From assembly GCF_003550065.1 (NCBI RefSeq), contig NZ_QXDC01000002.1, positions 787,306 through 851,305 on the forward strand: a stretch of 64,000 bases of DNA, read 5' to 3'. Shown piece by piece: positions 18,028-26,730 of the stretch. How positions within the stretch are numbered: the stretch's first letter is position 1; the number at the start of each line of letters is the position of its first letter. A model generated the notes under the pieces. It was given only the letters and a program-made list of their open reading frames with translations. It was not told the origin of the DNA and ran no database searches. The position numbers were made by a program, and so were the translations under genes. The DNA comes from Hephaestia caeni. GTDB taxonomy: Bacteria > Pseudomonadota > Alphaproteobacteria > Sphingomonadales > Sphingomonadaceae.

Positions 18028-18654
18028 TCAGGCGGCGAGCAGTAGTTCGCTGTCGCATCCACAAGGGGCGCCAACGATGGTCGCAAACACATCGTCGACA
18101 TCGATGTCACGATCTTCGAGCCGATCGATCAGGCCACCCGTCGAGACCGTGAGGAGACCATCGGTCGCACCCGTGACAGACCCGTTCATCAGGCCCCAAA
18201 TGGCGTCGTGAACATCGTTGGTGCGCCCATCCAGCAAAGCACCGTAGATGGGGTCACAGCTGAAATCGAAGGTGATCGCCTGATCGGTCACGCCACCTGA
18301 GTCAGTGCCGGCGCCGATGGTGATCGAGTCGATCCGACCATAAAGCGTATGATCGGTGGCTCCCGGTACGGCAGGCTGGCTGACGCCCGCGAAGTAATAG
18401 TAAAGTTCGCCCGTCACATGGAAAGACGTTCCGGAGCCGCCGATCGAGTAAGTGTACTGCGTTCCGCTGAAAGTTGGATTCCCGCCAGGCACCGAACCCG
18501 AGAAGCCGCCTGTCGTGATAGGATGCGATCCGGCCAGACCGTTATCCTGCCACGCATAGAGGATTTCGCGGAGCGTATTATTCACCGTGGTTTGGACGAA
18601 AAAATCATCCAGAGGGAAATTCGCGTCGTCGTATGTGATGCAAACGGAAGACAT
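18028..18654 (-). CDS. hasA: Secreted heme-binding hemophore (HasA family)
   Basis: The 208-residue protein is expected to be exported by the adjacent type I system, capture heme outside the cell and hand it to HasR. Matches to Serratia HasA as I recall it are DHTLYGRIDSI near residues 101-111, DVHDAIWGLMNGSV near 150 and the hydrophobic C-terminal tail SELLLAA that serves as the export signal. Candidate heme ligands and partner are His44 in a Gly-rich loop, a Tyr cluster at 85-87 and His102. There is no N-terminal signal peptide, as expected. The ATG at 18654 has CAGGAG upstream. Two Cys near the C-terminus (CGCDS) are unusual. Confidence 0.92.
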   Translation of the reverse strand: MSSVCITYDDANFPLDDFFVQTTVNNTLREILYAWQDNGLAGSHPITTGGFSGSVPGGNPTFSGTQYTYSIGGSGTSFHVTGELYYYFAGVSQPAVPGATDHTLYGRIDSITIGAGTDSGGVTDQAITFDFSCDPIYGALLDGRTNDVHDAIWGLMNGSVTGATDGLLTVSTGGLIDRLEDRDIDVDDVFATIVGAPCGCDSELLLAA

Positions 18655-18684
18655 GATACAACTCCTGCTATAATGCCGAACTAA

Positions 18685-18741
18685 ATCAGCCGGCTGATCG
18701 GCATTGGACATACCCAATGCACATGCGAGATATTCGCATGT
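18685..18741 (-). promoter_or_regulatory. Three stacked dyads in the hasR-hasA gap
   Basis: In the 111-base gap there are a perfect palindrome ATCAGCCGGCTGAT (18685-18698), a 7-bp stem GCATTGG/CCAATGC (18701-18720) and an 8-bp stem ACATGCGA/TCGCATGT (18721-18741). None is followed by a T run on the minus strand. They may act as RNA-stability or partial termination elements, or contain an operator for a separate hasA promoter. Confidence 0.6.
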
Positions 18742-18765
18742 TCTTGGTGATGGCCATCGTCGCCA

Positions 18766-21700
18766 TCAAAACTTTACCTGAAGGCCGCCAGTAACGGTGT
18801 GGCCAGGTGCCCAAGTCTGCGAGAATATATCGCCTCGCGCATCGATGTATCGGCGATCGGTCAGGTTCTCGATCGAGGCGAAGAAACGGAAACGGTCGTT
18901 CAGCGTGAAACTGCCGTACCAATCGAAGGTCGTATAACTTTCCCAGGCATTCCCTGTCTCGTCATCACTCCAGGTGAGCAGTCCGCCACTTCCGCTGTGG
19001 ATCAACCGAATCCCGGTATCGAGCCTGCGGTCGAACAAGCGCACGCCAATATTTGCCGATACCTTGTCGAGCATCGCACCTGATACACTGTTGAACACCG
19101 CTGCCTGATCGAACACCTGTGCTTCCGCCCAGGCCTGCCAAGACGGAAACCCCGCATCGAGCGCCATCTGGCGCTCTGGCGTGATCGACCCATCCTCATT
19201 TGGTTGGTCAAAGCGGCTCGTGCCTGAGCCCGCCGGATAGAGATCCTGCGAGAAGCGGTTCCTCTTGCCGGTGTAGAGTGTCGCCGCCACCCCCCCATAA
19301 AGGAAGCCGACGTCATAGCGCGCCTCGATCTCGAAACCCTGGAAGCGCATCGGCGTGCGATTGTTGACGAACATCACGTTGCCCAGGCCGAGCGGGATGT
19401 TCATGCCGTGTCCCGGCAGATTATTGTTCATCGACGTGAACAGGTAATCCCGGGCCCGAGTGTTGAAGTAACCGACCTTAGCGAAAAAGACGTCGTCGGA
19501 TTTGAACAGGTTATTGAAACTGAGGTTGGCGCCTAGCTCCCAAGTGGTTGTCTTCTCGGGGTCCGCAAACGGATTTGGGAACATATTGGCGAGGGGATCA
19601 CCCGGATGACCTCCGACCATCAGGCTCTCATTTATAGCGGGTGGACGCCAGGACTTCGCCCAGCTTCCATAGAATTCCAGCCATGATGTTGGTCGGATGG
19701 CCGCCTCGATCGACGGCAGAAACCGGCCTTCGGAGCGATCTACATCGTAGTCGTAGAAGTCGCGACGATCGACCCATCCTGGCCGCTGCACAGGGGCATT
19801 GCCGGTGAACCAGGAGGGAAGGGCCGCACGTGCCCATGCCTCTCCCCCAGCCCTTGCTCCCTGACAATTGGCGATGGCCGCCGCCGTGTTGAGCGAGCAC
19901 ATGTAAGATAGGAAGCGCGCAAAGCGGTCCTGATACTCGGTGACAACGCCCAGCACTTGGGTTTCACCCTTCAGCCACCAATGATCGTAACGCAGGCCAG
20001 CCGAAAGCGTATAGAGCGGGCTTTCCAACGTGGCCTTCGCGAACAATCCCCCCATGGATCGACGACCACGTGGATTGAGCGGATCGCCCTGACCATATTG
20101 ATTGTAGAGCACCTCCCGGCCGTCGCGCGCCGCTACGACATCGGAATTGGAGCGATCCTGGAAGTACTCTCCGCCATAATTGACATTTAGCTTCAGATCC
20201 TGACCGATATCGAACGAGGACGTGTTGTCGATCTGGACTCCATATGTCTTCGTTCGGATCGTATGATCAGTGCTGTAGCCATACTGGCAAGCGGTCTGCC
20301 AACTCGCCGGAATCGGTGTCTGCTCACAATAGCCGAGCCGCCAAGCGGTATCCGTTAATGCCGGGGTGGTCGGATGCTCGCGTGGCTCCGTAAAGTTCCG
20401 GTTGCGGGTGTTGACGTGATAGAGCTTGAGCCTCAGATCGATCCAGTTACTGTCCGGCTTCCAACTATAGTCGAAGGCGAAATTCTCCGAGGAAATGTTG
20501 GATTCGCCCAATCGCCTCCAAGGCGATTCATTCTCATCAAGAGCATGGCTACGGCTATCCGAAACATTGTCGTAGTCGATCCAGGTTCCGATGTAGCTGA
20601 GCTGGAAGACATGGTCTTCCGCTAACGTCAGCCGCGCCTTGGCTAGCGCGGAATTCTGTAGCTGGCTGGCGTAACGAATGCGGCCGATAGACTGAAGACC
20701 GTTCGCGCCAAGAAATTCAAAGGCCGAATTGCCGACACCGCCTTTGGTCCCGATGTCATAATCACCGATGTCACGGCGTGAATACGCCGCGAGGACTTCC
20801 AGATTGTCCGTCAATCTACCGGCAATCGCAGCACTGCCGAGGAAGTTCACCCCGTTTCCCTCGCCGCCAAGGCCGGTGTTGCCCCGCAGTCGCACTCCAA
20901 TACGGTCGGCCTCACCGTCCAGAAGATCCTCGAAGCCAAGCGTGGTAAAATTCACGCTGCCTGCGATCGCGCTCATGCCATGCACGCTCGTGCGCGGACC
21001 GCGCTCGATAGTGACGCCCGATATCAGCTCGGGATCGACGTACATTTGCCCGTTGCGCTGCTGGTGACCGTTCTGGACGAAGTTCTGGCGCATGCCGTCG
21101 ATCATCATGTTGACGCGGCCAAAATCCTGCATCCCGCGGATATTGACCGAGAGGCCGGGATTGAGCCGGTTGACAGCGCTGGTAACGCCGGGAACCTCGG
21201 TGATGAGGTCAGCCGCATGCCGTGCAGGCGTACGATCCAATTCCTCGCGAGTTACGATGCTGACCGCACGCGGCGCTGCGAAGATCTCATCGGCTCCACC
21301 GGCCACACCACCCGCGCCGACACGGCCATTGCGGCCTATTCCCCCACTTCCGCCGGCCTGTTCACCCTCGACCCGCAACGGCCCCAGCTCGACCGTGCCC
21401 GATCGCCTCTGCTCCGCAGCCGTAATCGAGACCCGCTGGAGGGAGACGATCCTGCCCTCGATGCGTCCCGCAAAGCCGGTGGAAGCGAGCAGCCGATCGA
21501 GCGCCTGCGCCGGTGTCATTGTGCCCTTGACGCCCTGTGTCGAAAGCCCGCGCACCTGATCGGCATCCAGGCTGACCTGAAGCCCCGACTGACGGCCGAA
21601 ATCAGCTAGCGCATCCACCACTAATTGCGGCGCGATGTCGAAAGACCGTGTTGCTTCCGTAGCAACCTCTTGCGCCCGAGCGGTCATCGGCAAACTCAGC

Positions 21701-21783
21701 CCGCCGACCGACACCGAGGCGAGCAATGCACCTGCCCAAAGCCTACGATTTCCAATCTTTTTGAAAATGCCCCCCGAAATCAC
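18766..21783 (-). CDS. hasR: TonB-dependent heme/hemophore receptor with signalling domain (HasR-type)
   Basis: This 1005-residue outer-membrane receptor has a signal peptide of about 38 residues, an STN domain (about 47-115, SFDIAPQLVVDALADFGRQ) that contacts the anti-sigma factor, a linker, a plug (about 165-290, with DLITEVPGVTSAVNR and NIRGMQDFGRVNM) and a 22-strand-type barrel ending in Phe (TVTGGLQVKF). The IERGPRTSVHGMSAIAG block is typical of heme/hemoglobin receptors. It should bind HasA-heme and pass heme to the periplasm using TonB, while signalling occupancy through HasS to HasI. The order I-S-R-A matches the Serratia has locus. Confidence 0.92.
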   Translation of the reverse strand: MISGGIFKKIGNRRLWAGALLASVSVGGLSLPMTARAQEVATEATRSFDIAPQLVVDALADFGRQSGLQVSLDADQVRGLSTQGVKGTMTPAQALDRLLASTGFAGRIEGRIVSLQRVSITAAEQRRSGTVELGPLRVEGEQAGGSGGIGRNGRVGAGGVAGGADEIFAAPRAVSIVTREELDRTPARHAADLITEVPGVTSAVNRLNPGLSVNIRGMQDFGRVNMMIDGMRQNFVQNGHQQRNGQMYVDPELISGVTIERGPRTSVHGMSAIAGSVNFTTLGFEDLLDGEADRIGVRLRGNTGLGGEGNGVNFLGSAAIAGRLTDNLEVLAAYSRRDIGDYDIGTKGGVGNSAFEFLGANGLQSIGRIRYASQLQNSALAKARLTLAEDHVFQLSYIGTWIDYDNVSDSRSHALDENESPWRRLGESNISSENFAFDYSWKPDSNWIDLRLKLYHVNTRNRNFTEPREHPTTPALTDTAWRLGYCEQTPIPASWQTACQYGYSTDHTIRTKTYGVQIDNTSSFDIGQDLKLNVNYGGEYFQDRSNSDVVAARDGREVLYNQYGQGDPLNPRGRRSMGGLFAKATLESPLYTLSAGLRYDHWWLKGETQVLGVVTEYQDRFARFLSYMCSLNTAAAIANCQGARAGGEAWARAALPSWFTGNAPVQRPGWVDRRDFYDYDVDRSEGRFLPSIEAAIRPTSWLEFYGSWAKSWRPPAINESLMVGGHPGDPLANMFPNPFADPEKTTTWELGANLSFNNLFKSDDVFFAKVGYFNTRARDYLFTSMNNNLPGHGMNIPLGLGNVMFVNNRTPMRFQGFEIEARYDVGFLYGGVAATLYTGKRNRFSQDLYPAGSGTSRFDQPNEDGSITPERQMALDAGFPSWQAWAEAQVFDQAAVFNSVSGAMLDKVSANIGVRLFDRRLDTGIRLIHSGSGGLLTWSDDETGNAWESYTTFDWYGSFTLNDRFRFFASIENLTDRRYIDARGDIFSQTWAPGHTVTGGLQVKF

Positions 21784-21829
21784 CTAGCGTGTTCCTCTCG
21801 TCGAAGTTCAATGCTCAGGCTGAATCGCT

Positions 21830-21848
21830 ATTGCGAGTCAGTTGCATA
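21830..21848 (-). promoter_or_regulatory. Candidate Fur box upstream of hasR
   Basis: The plus-strand sequence ATTGCGAGTCAGTTGCATA resembles the ATTGCGAAT-like half-sites of alphaproteobacterial Fur boxes and lies 47 bases upstream of the hasR start in the 128-base hasS-hasR gap. The assignment is by eye. Confidence 0.4.
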
Positions 21849-21911
21849 ACCTCAACGTGTGGGCGCAGACGAATTCCGGAAAAAAATGCAATGAGTGGAA
21901 AAATCTTGTGC

Positions 21912-22868
21912 TCAGCGGATCGTCACGATCCGTAACCAAGGTGAGACTTGGGACACCGATACCCTATGCACGCGTGTCAGTGCCTCAAGCGCCTGATCGG
22001 GATCGCGAAGATTGTATATCCCACTGACCCGGCGGTCTTTCAGCCCTGGCCCCCTAGCGATGATATATCCACCATACCAAGGGCGGATGCGATCGATCAC
22101 TGCACCAATCGGCTGATCGTTGATAATCGCGACGCCTTCGCGCCAACTTGCCACCCGATCGGGACGTATCTCCCTCTGCAGAGCCGCAGCACCTTCGCTC
22201 ACCGAAAGCGATTGACCTGCAATCAATTCGATCCGCTCGGATTGCGCGCCGGCCGGCGTCTTCACCGCGACCCGGCCGCGCTCGACAGCAACGTCGGTCC
22301 CTGTATCGGTCATCCGCACCGAAAAGGCGGTGCCGAGCACGGTTACAGTGCTGTCACCCACTATGACCTTGAATGGCCGTGTCTCATCACGTGCGACATC
22401 GAACCAGGCTTCTCCCTGGAACAGGTTTAGGGTCCGACCCTTTGCTCCATTCGCGAAGGCGATAGCCGTAGTCGGCGCAAGGTGAACGGTGCTACCATCC
22501 TCGAGCTTGACGATACGAAGCTCGCCAGTCCCAGTGATGACGTCCGATCGAAACTGGAGCGCGAGATACGGCACGGCGACCCATGCCAGACAGGCGATCA
22601 TCGCAAAGGAAGCAACCGCCTTGAAGGACGGAACTTTTCGCAGCCAAGCTGACAATACCGGCCTAGCCGATATGTCCGGACCAATCCGCGGTAAAGGACC
22701 AGCTACCGTCATCAGATGGGAAACACGCGACGTTTCCTCCCACGCCGCGAAGTGAGCAGAACTGGTGGCAAGCCAGTCCATGAATTCCACACGCAGATTC
22801 TCATTGTCCGGCTCGTCATCAAGCCGCACCAACCACGCAGTAGCCTGGCGACTGAGATCGCCCTGCAT
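21912..22868 (-). CDS. hasS: FecR-family anti-sigma factor (HasS-like)
   Basis: The 318-residue protein has the FecR layout: a short cytoplasmic helix bundle (ATAWLVRLDDEP, about 8-20), one membrane segment (about 85-105, FAMIACLAWVAVPYLALQF), a periplasmic beta-rich FecR domain (GELRIVKLEDGSTVHLAPTT and GEAWFDVARDETRPFKV) and a C-terminal STN-like receptor-contact region (about 245-318). It should hold HasI inactive until HasR signals heme-hemophore. The ATG at 22868 behind GGAGGTGGACTGG is preferred over GTG 22907 and ATG 22895. Confidence 0.88.
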   Translation of the reverse strand: MQGDLSRQATAWLVRLDDEPDNENLRVEFMDWLATSSAHFAAWEETSRVSHLMTVAGPLPRIGPDISARPVLSAWLRKVPSFKAVASFAMIACLAWVAVPYLALQFRSDVITGTGELRIVKLEDGSTVHLAPTTAIAFANGAKGRTLNLFQGEAWFDVARDETRPFKVIVGDSTVTVLGTAFSVRMTDTGTDVAVERGRVAVKTPAGAQSERIELIAGQSLSVSEGAAALQREIRPDRVASWREGVAIINDQPIGAVIDRIRPWYGGYIIARGPGLKDRRVSGIYNLRDPDQALEALTRVHRVSVSQVSPWLRIVTIR

Positions 22869-23003
22869 CCAGTCCACCTCCGTTCCCCCGCTCATCCCTG
22901 TTTCCACATTTTGCTGCGCGCCGGCGATCGGCGAGCATCTTCTCTGGCTTCATGCATTCAACGAACGGGACCCCCACAATTCCGGAATTTTCTGCGAAAT
23001 CGT

Positions 23004-23510
23004 TCAATGACGGCGACGTAGAGCCTTCTTGCAGAACTCAACGGCTTCGATCACCAGCTCGGAGGCAACACTCTTCGATATGCCGAGTTCGGCAGCGATC
23101 TCAGTGAGCTTCATGTCCTCGAAGCGGTGCATTTCAAATGCGCGACGGGTCCGCGCGGGCAGTTGCGCTATCGCCTTGCGGAGCATCACCAGTTCTTCCT
23201 TCGCCTCCGCGCCAGCCTGTTGTGATGGCTGGTCGCTCGGCACGAACTCCACGGCCGACGCCATAGCAGCTCCCGCCGCGAAAATTTGGCTCTCCCGCCC
23301 TAGGCGTCGTTGCCGATCTAAAGCGAGATTGTGGACGATCCGAAACAGATAGCCATTGGGTTCCTCAAGTACGCGCTCGTTAGCGACTGCCCGGAAGCGC
23401 AGCCAAGCCTCCTGCATTACATCTTCCGCCTCGATCGAATCCCCCGTAATCCTTGTTGCGTAGCGGAGTAATTCCGCCTGGGCCGCAAGGAAGACATGAA
23501 GGGTATCCAT
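23004..23510 (-). CDS. hasI: FecI-type ECF sigma factor (HasI-like)
   Basis: The 168-residue sigma factor has region 2 (ITGDSIEAEDVMQEAWLRFR, about 20-45, and a GYLFRIVHNLALDRQRR block) and region 4 (LPARTRRAFEMHRFEDMKL followed by an HTH IAAELGISKSVASELV). It should direct transcription of hasR and the genes behind it when released by HasS. It starts at ATG 23510 or at GTG 23519 three codons earlier; neither has a strong ribosome site. It is the first gene of the minus-strand heme cluster. Confidence 0.9.
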   Translation of the reverse strand: MDTLHVFLAAQAELLRYATRITGDSIEAEDVMQEAWLRFRAVANERVLEEPNGYLFRIVHNLALDRQRRLGRESQIFAAGAAMASAVEFVPSDQPSQQAGAEAKEELVMLRKAIAQLPARTRRAFEMHRFEDMKLTEIAAELGISKSVASELVIEAVEFCKKALRRRH

Positions 23511-23561
23511 CTTAGACACCCGCAGCCGCTCCCCAAATTCCGATGATGATCACATCCCCAC

Positions 23562-23597
23562 AAGGTAACACCTACCTTATTGCGAACCAATATCAAA
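23562..23597 (-). promoter_or_regulatory. Control region upstream of hasI: dyad plus candidate Fur box
   Basis: AAGGTA and TACCTT (23562-23578) form a dyad with a 5-base spacer, abutting ATTGCGAACCAATATCAAA (23579-23597), which resembles alphaproteobacterial Fur-box half-sites. Both lie 50-90 bases upstream of hasI and would suit iron-dependent repression of the sigma gene. The assignment is by eye. Confidence 0.42.
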
Positions 23598-23732
23598 TAA
23601 GCCCCTTGGCGGTGGAAGCTGGTCCTGCGCACCACGGACGACGCTTGCGTCGCCCAAAAAATCACGACGGCCTAAAGGCCGGCGGACAGTGCAGGGGGAT
23701 GAAGGAGGCGATGTCCATGAAGGAGAGCCTCT

Positions 23733-24377
23733 ATGTTCGACCCTGCTTCCCGCTTTACCCAAGCGCTCTCGCCCGATGGGCTAACATCGCTCGCCGCGGC
23801 GCTTAGCGCCCTCCTTGGCGCGATCGACGACTGCAAGCGTACGCGCGCCGATATCGAACGTGATCCCGCCGTCCTGCTCCTCGCACGCCATCTCGGCCAC
23901 CTTGCAATTGAGAACCGCCCCCAACAGGCGGATCTGCGCCGGAACTGCATCGAAGCGGCCGCAGCGGTCGCACGAACCCCGCTTCTCCTCATGCTCGCGG
24001 AGCGCGGTGTCGCCTACGACGCTGAAGCCAAGGCCGCCTTTCACAGCGAAGGTCGCAAGGCGATGAAGCGTCTCGCGGCTGCTCTCGGCCTCGTGCGCAC
24101 CGAACACGAAGTGCGAAGCTGCCTCGGCGGGATAGCCGTCTCCGGTGAGATCCTCCTCCACGCTAACGAGATCTACGTCCAGCTCACCATTGGCTGCACG
24201 AGGCCCGGCCACGAAGTCATGTTCCGGCGCGTCGATGGCCGCAGGGACTATGCCGGAGGCCAAAATCACTGGGCCTCGCTCACCGAACTGCTCGATCCCG
24301 ATCACTTCGCCGAGCGCATTCGCCGTGAGCTCGGATTGACGGCACAGCCGACCGCCTCGGTGCCCCTTTTCGCCTGA
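23733..24377 (+). CDS. Hypothetical protein, 214 aa
   Basis: The ATG at 23733 follows GAAGGAGAGCCTCT. The 214-residue soluble product is Ala/Arg/Leu-rich and largely helical (about residues 10-120), with a mixed C-terminal part (GHEVMFRRVDGRRDYAGG). No family is recognised. It restarts the backbone gene array immediately after the heme cluster, transcribed away from hasI. Confidence 0.65.
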   Translation: MFDPASRFTQALSPDGLTSLAAALSALLGAIDDCKRTRADIERDPAVLLLARHLGHLAIENRPQQADLRRNCIEAAAAVARTPLLLMLAERGVAYDAEAKAAFHSEGRKAMKRLAAALGLVRTEHEVRSCLGGIAVSGEILLHANEIYVQLTIGCTRPGHEVMFRRVDGRRDYAGGQNHWASLTELLDPDHFAERIRRELGLTAQPTASVPLFA

Positions 24378-24433
24378 TCCATCACAGTTCGCCCACCGGC
24401 AGCACCCTTTCAAAACCGTATCGGAGATTCGAG

Positions 24434-24907
24434 ATGCGTATGAGTCACCTCCAGGCTCTCGCCGATATCGTGCTCGGCGACCCTGAAGCCCTTGCCCGCG
24501 GCTTTCATGAAATCGTCAACGGGATCGGGACCGATTTCCAGACCGAGGACGCCCGCCAGCGCATTGCGACCGCAGTGGCCGCCGTCGGCATGTCCATCGA
24601 CCCAGACGGATTCCGAGCCGTTTGCGCCCGACTCGCAAAAGCGGCATCCACGCCACACCCGGCATTCGAACCCGTCTGCAAGCGCTGCGGCAGCACCGAC
24701 CTCTCGCGTGACGCCTCAGCTGTGTGGGATATTGATGGTCAGCGATGGAACCTCTGCGGCGTTTACGATTCTACGACCTGTCAGGCCTGCACCTCCGAGA
24801 GTGACGACCTTTGCGATTGGCGGCCGCTCGTCTCCGTGAACCGGCAACCACCAACGTCTGACGACGCTCAAGCCGTATCTCAACCGGAAAACGAAACCCA
24901 TGAATAA
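24434..24907 (+). CDS. Zinc-ribbon-like hypothetical protein
   Basis: The 157-residue product has an N-terminal helical part (about 1-75) and a C-terminal probable zinc ribbon formed by CKRCGSTDLSRDASAVW (Cys near residues 83 and 86) and TCQAC (near 116-119). The next gene carries the same cysteine layout with a similar RDAS-x-W motif, so the two are paralogous modules. The ends overlap by 8 bases. The function is unknown; a nucleic-acid or protein-binding role is possible. Confidence 0.65.
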   Translation: MRMSHLQALADIVLGDPEALARGFHEIVNGIGTDFQTEDARQRIATAVAAVGMSIDPDGFRAVCARLAKAASTPHPAFEPVCKRCGSTDLSRDASAVWDIDGQRWNLCGVYDSTTCQACTSESDDLCDWRPLVSVNRQPPTSDDAQAVSQPENETHE

Positions 24908-25346
24908 GGATGCAAACACTGCCGCCACGCAAGGGTCGCCTGCGGTAAAGCCCGTCTGCGCCCATTGTGGCGGGGACCGAATCGTCCGCGATGCCAGCGT
25001 GCATTGGAAAAGAAGCACGAGCGAGTGGGCACTCGACGATACGCAAGAACCCAATTTCTTCTGCGATACCTGCAACGTGGAAGGCATCGATATCGTGCAA
25101 TGGATTGCAGTCGATCCTGAGGCCGAACTGCCTGTGATGATCGGTGCGCGGGTTCGCATCCGGGATCGGCGGCTTATTGGCGGCGACCGCTTCAAGGACC
25201 GCGAAGGCATCGTGGTCCGTGAAAACAGCCTAGAAGGCTTTTATGTCAACCTGGACATGACGCCCCGCGAACGGGTCAAGAAGGTCGAACTGGTCATGCC
25301 CCGCCATCTTGAAGTGTTATGGCTGTCCGAGCCGCCTCAGCCGTAA
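24900..25346 (+). CDS. Zinc-ribbon-like protein with C-terminal beta domain
   Basis: This 148-residue protein has CAHCGGDRIVRDASVHW (Cys near residues 20 and 23) and FFCDTC (near 54-57), a probable zinc ribbon like that of the preceding gene. The C-terminal half (about 80-135, ARVRIRDRRLIGGDRF and GFYVNLDMTPRERV) looks like a small beta domain. It overlaps the upstream stop by 8 bases. The function is unknown. Confidence 0.65.
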   Translation: MNKDANTAATQGSPAVKPVCAHCGGDRIVRDASVHWKRSTSEWALDDTQEPNFFCDTCNVEGIDIVQWIAVDPEAELPVMIGARVRIRDRRLIGGDRFKDREGIVVRENSLEGFYVNLDMTPRERVKKVELVMPRHLEVLWLSEPPQP

Positions 25347-25550
25347 GCGCGCGGCTTTCCCATCGATAGCCGCGAACATCCACGCATCCATCCATGCCTT
25401 CGTCCGCTACGGACAATCATACGGCCTGCCGGTCGCGCAGCCAGCTCTTTCAGGACCAAAAGGTCTATCTGGCCCCGCATCTCCTGGATCGTAGTCCACG
25501 CCCGGGCGACCGGCCCACCAATCCCTCACCGCGAAGGGAACACCCAGACC

Positions 25551-26039
25551 ATGACCGTTCAAGCGTACGAGATTGAGGCGGCACTCGACCGCTACGCGCG
25601 CTCCGCCGGCGTGAAGCCAGTCCAAGCCTATTATATCTGGGGTGAGTTTCGCGTCGAACAGGAAGGGCATGTCTTCTACAGCGACGAAGCGCACGAATAT
25701 TGCGAAGCCTGCGCGGACACCCTGCTTGCCCAGGTCTTGCCGCTGTTGCCCAAAGTCGAACGCGACGACCACCGAGTCTCCCCAACTAACTGCCATAGCG
25801 AGGACACCTGCAAGCACTGCATGACCTGCGGCGTGCTACTCGACTACGCTCTCAATGACTGGGGGGCGCGGAACGAGCTCACCCACTATGCGACCGAACT
25901 GTCGACACGCGATGATCTACCGCCGGGCGAGGCCTTCCACATAGCCCGGATCATTGAGGCCGCGCCGAACGACGAGGCGGTCCTTGCCATCGCCCGTATC
26001 GCGCTCGCTCGCATCCCAAAGGCCGCGGCAGAGGGATGA
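25551..26039 (+). CDS. Cysteine-rich hypothetical protein, 162 aa
   Basis: This soluble 162-residue product has seven Cys, clustered as YCEACADTLL (about 50) and CHSEDTCKHCMTCGVLLD (about 83-100), which may bind metal. The C-terminus is helical. It is the third Cys-cluster gene in a row, though the spacing differs from the two zinc-ribbon proteins. The 204 bases before it contain no credible gene. Confidence 0.62.
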   Translation: MTVQAYEIEAALDRYARSAGVKPVQAYYIWGEFRVEQEGHVFYSDEAHEYCEACADTLLAQVLPLLPKVERDDHRVSPTNCHSEDTCKHCMTCGVLLDYALNDWGARNELTHYATELSTRDDLPPGEAFHIARIIEAAPNDEAVLAIARIALARIPKAAAEG

Positions 26040-26093
26040 GCGCCGCAGGCCACCAGGACAACCCCGTATGGGCTCAGAAGGAGGAAACCCGCT

Positions 26094-26564
26094 ATGGTCG
26101 ATACCCGTGAACGCATGGTCGATTGGCTGGTCGACGACGGCGCCGACACGTGCCGTCAGGATGAGGGCTATATGCGCTCTATCCTACGCCAATATTGGAG
26201 CGGCATGACCGACGAGGAACTGCGACGCTCTTTTCACGAGCTCGCGCCCGACAACGCCAATGACCAGCCGGACCCGGCCAATCCCGCCCCGCAGCGACAG
26301 GTGAAGCTGCGCTTTCGACCACAAGCCTGGGTTAACGACTGGGCCATCTCCGTCGACACCGATCATCCCGACGTATGGGAAATGCCCGTTTCACTACTCC
26401 TCAAACGCTTTCCGACCGAGCAAGATTGGAACGACCGCCACTATGACCGCGACGACCTGCGGTTCGAGAAGGCGGCACCCCGATGGATTCAGGATTGGTC
26501 CGGCCCTTTCGAGGTTGAGTTGGTCGACAGCGAAAGCCCCTGGGCTTCCAATGTTGTCGGGTGA
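26094..26564 (+). CDS. Hypothetical protein, 156 aa
   Basis: The ATG at 26094 follows GGAGGAAACCCGCT. The 156-residue acidic product is rich in Asp and Trp (WVNDWAISVDTDHPDVWEM); its first 55 residues are helical (MTDEELRRSFHEL). No known family is recognised. Confidence 0.6.
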   Translation: MVDTRERMVDWLVDDGADTCRQDEGYMRSILRQYWSGMTDEELRRSFHELAPDNANDQPDPANPAPQRQVKLRFRPQAWVNDWAISVDTDHPDVWEMPVSLLLKRFPTEQDWNDRHYDRDDLRFEKAAPRWIQDWSGPFEVELVDSESPWASNVVG

Positions 26565-26670
26565 GAACCCAGCCCTACCTTCAATCCATATCCAGCTAGT
26601 AAGACAGCAACACCCCGTTCGCGCCCGGCATTAAGCCGGGCTCCATTGAGAACGCGTACGCGAGAGTATG

Positions 26671-26687
26671 AAGGGGAGGGGGAGGGG
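26671..26687 (+). repeat. Purine-rich G tract (copy identical to 27721-27737)
   Basis: AAGGGGAGGGGGAGGGG is repeated exactly at 27721-27737 and in related form at 1410-1430 and 7520-7529. It lies about 45 bases upstream of the next start. It may form a G-quadruplex or act in expression; the role is unknown. Confidence 0.65.
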
Positions 26688-26730
26688 CGTTGAGGCCGCA
26701 TTTGTCGCGGTCGGACAACGGAGATACCCC

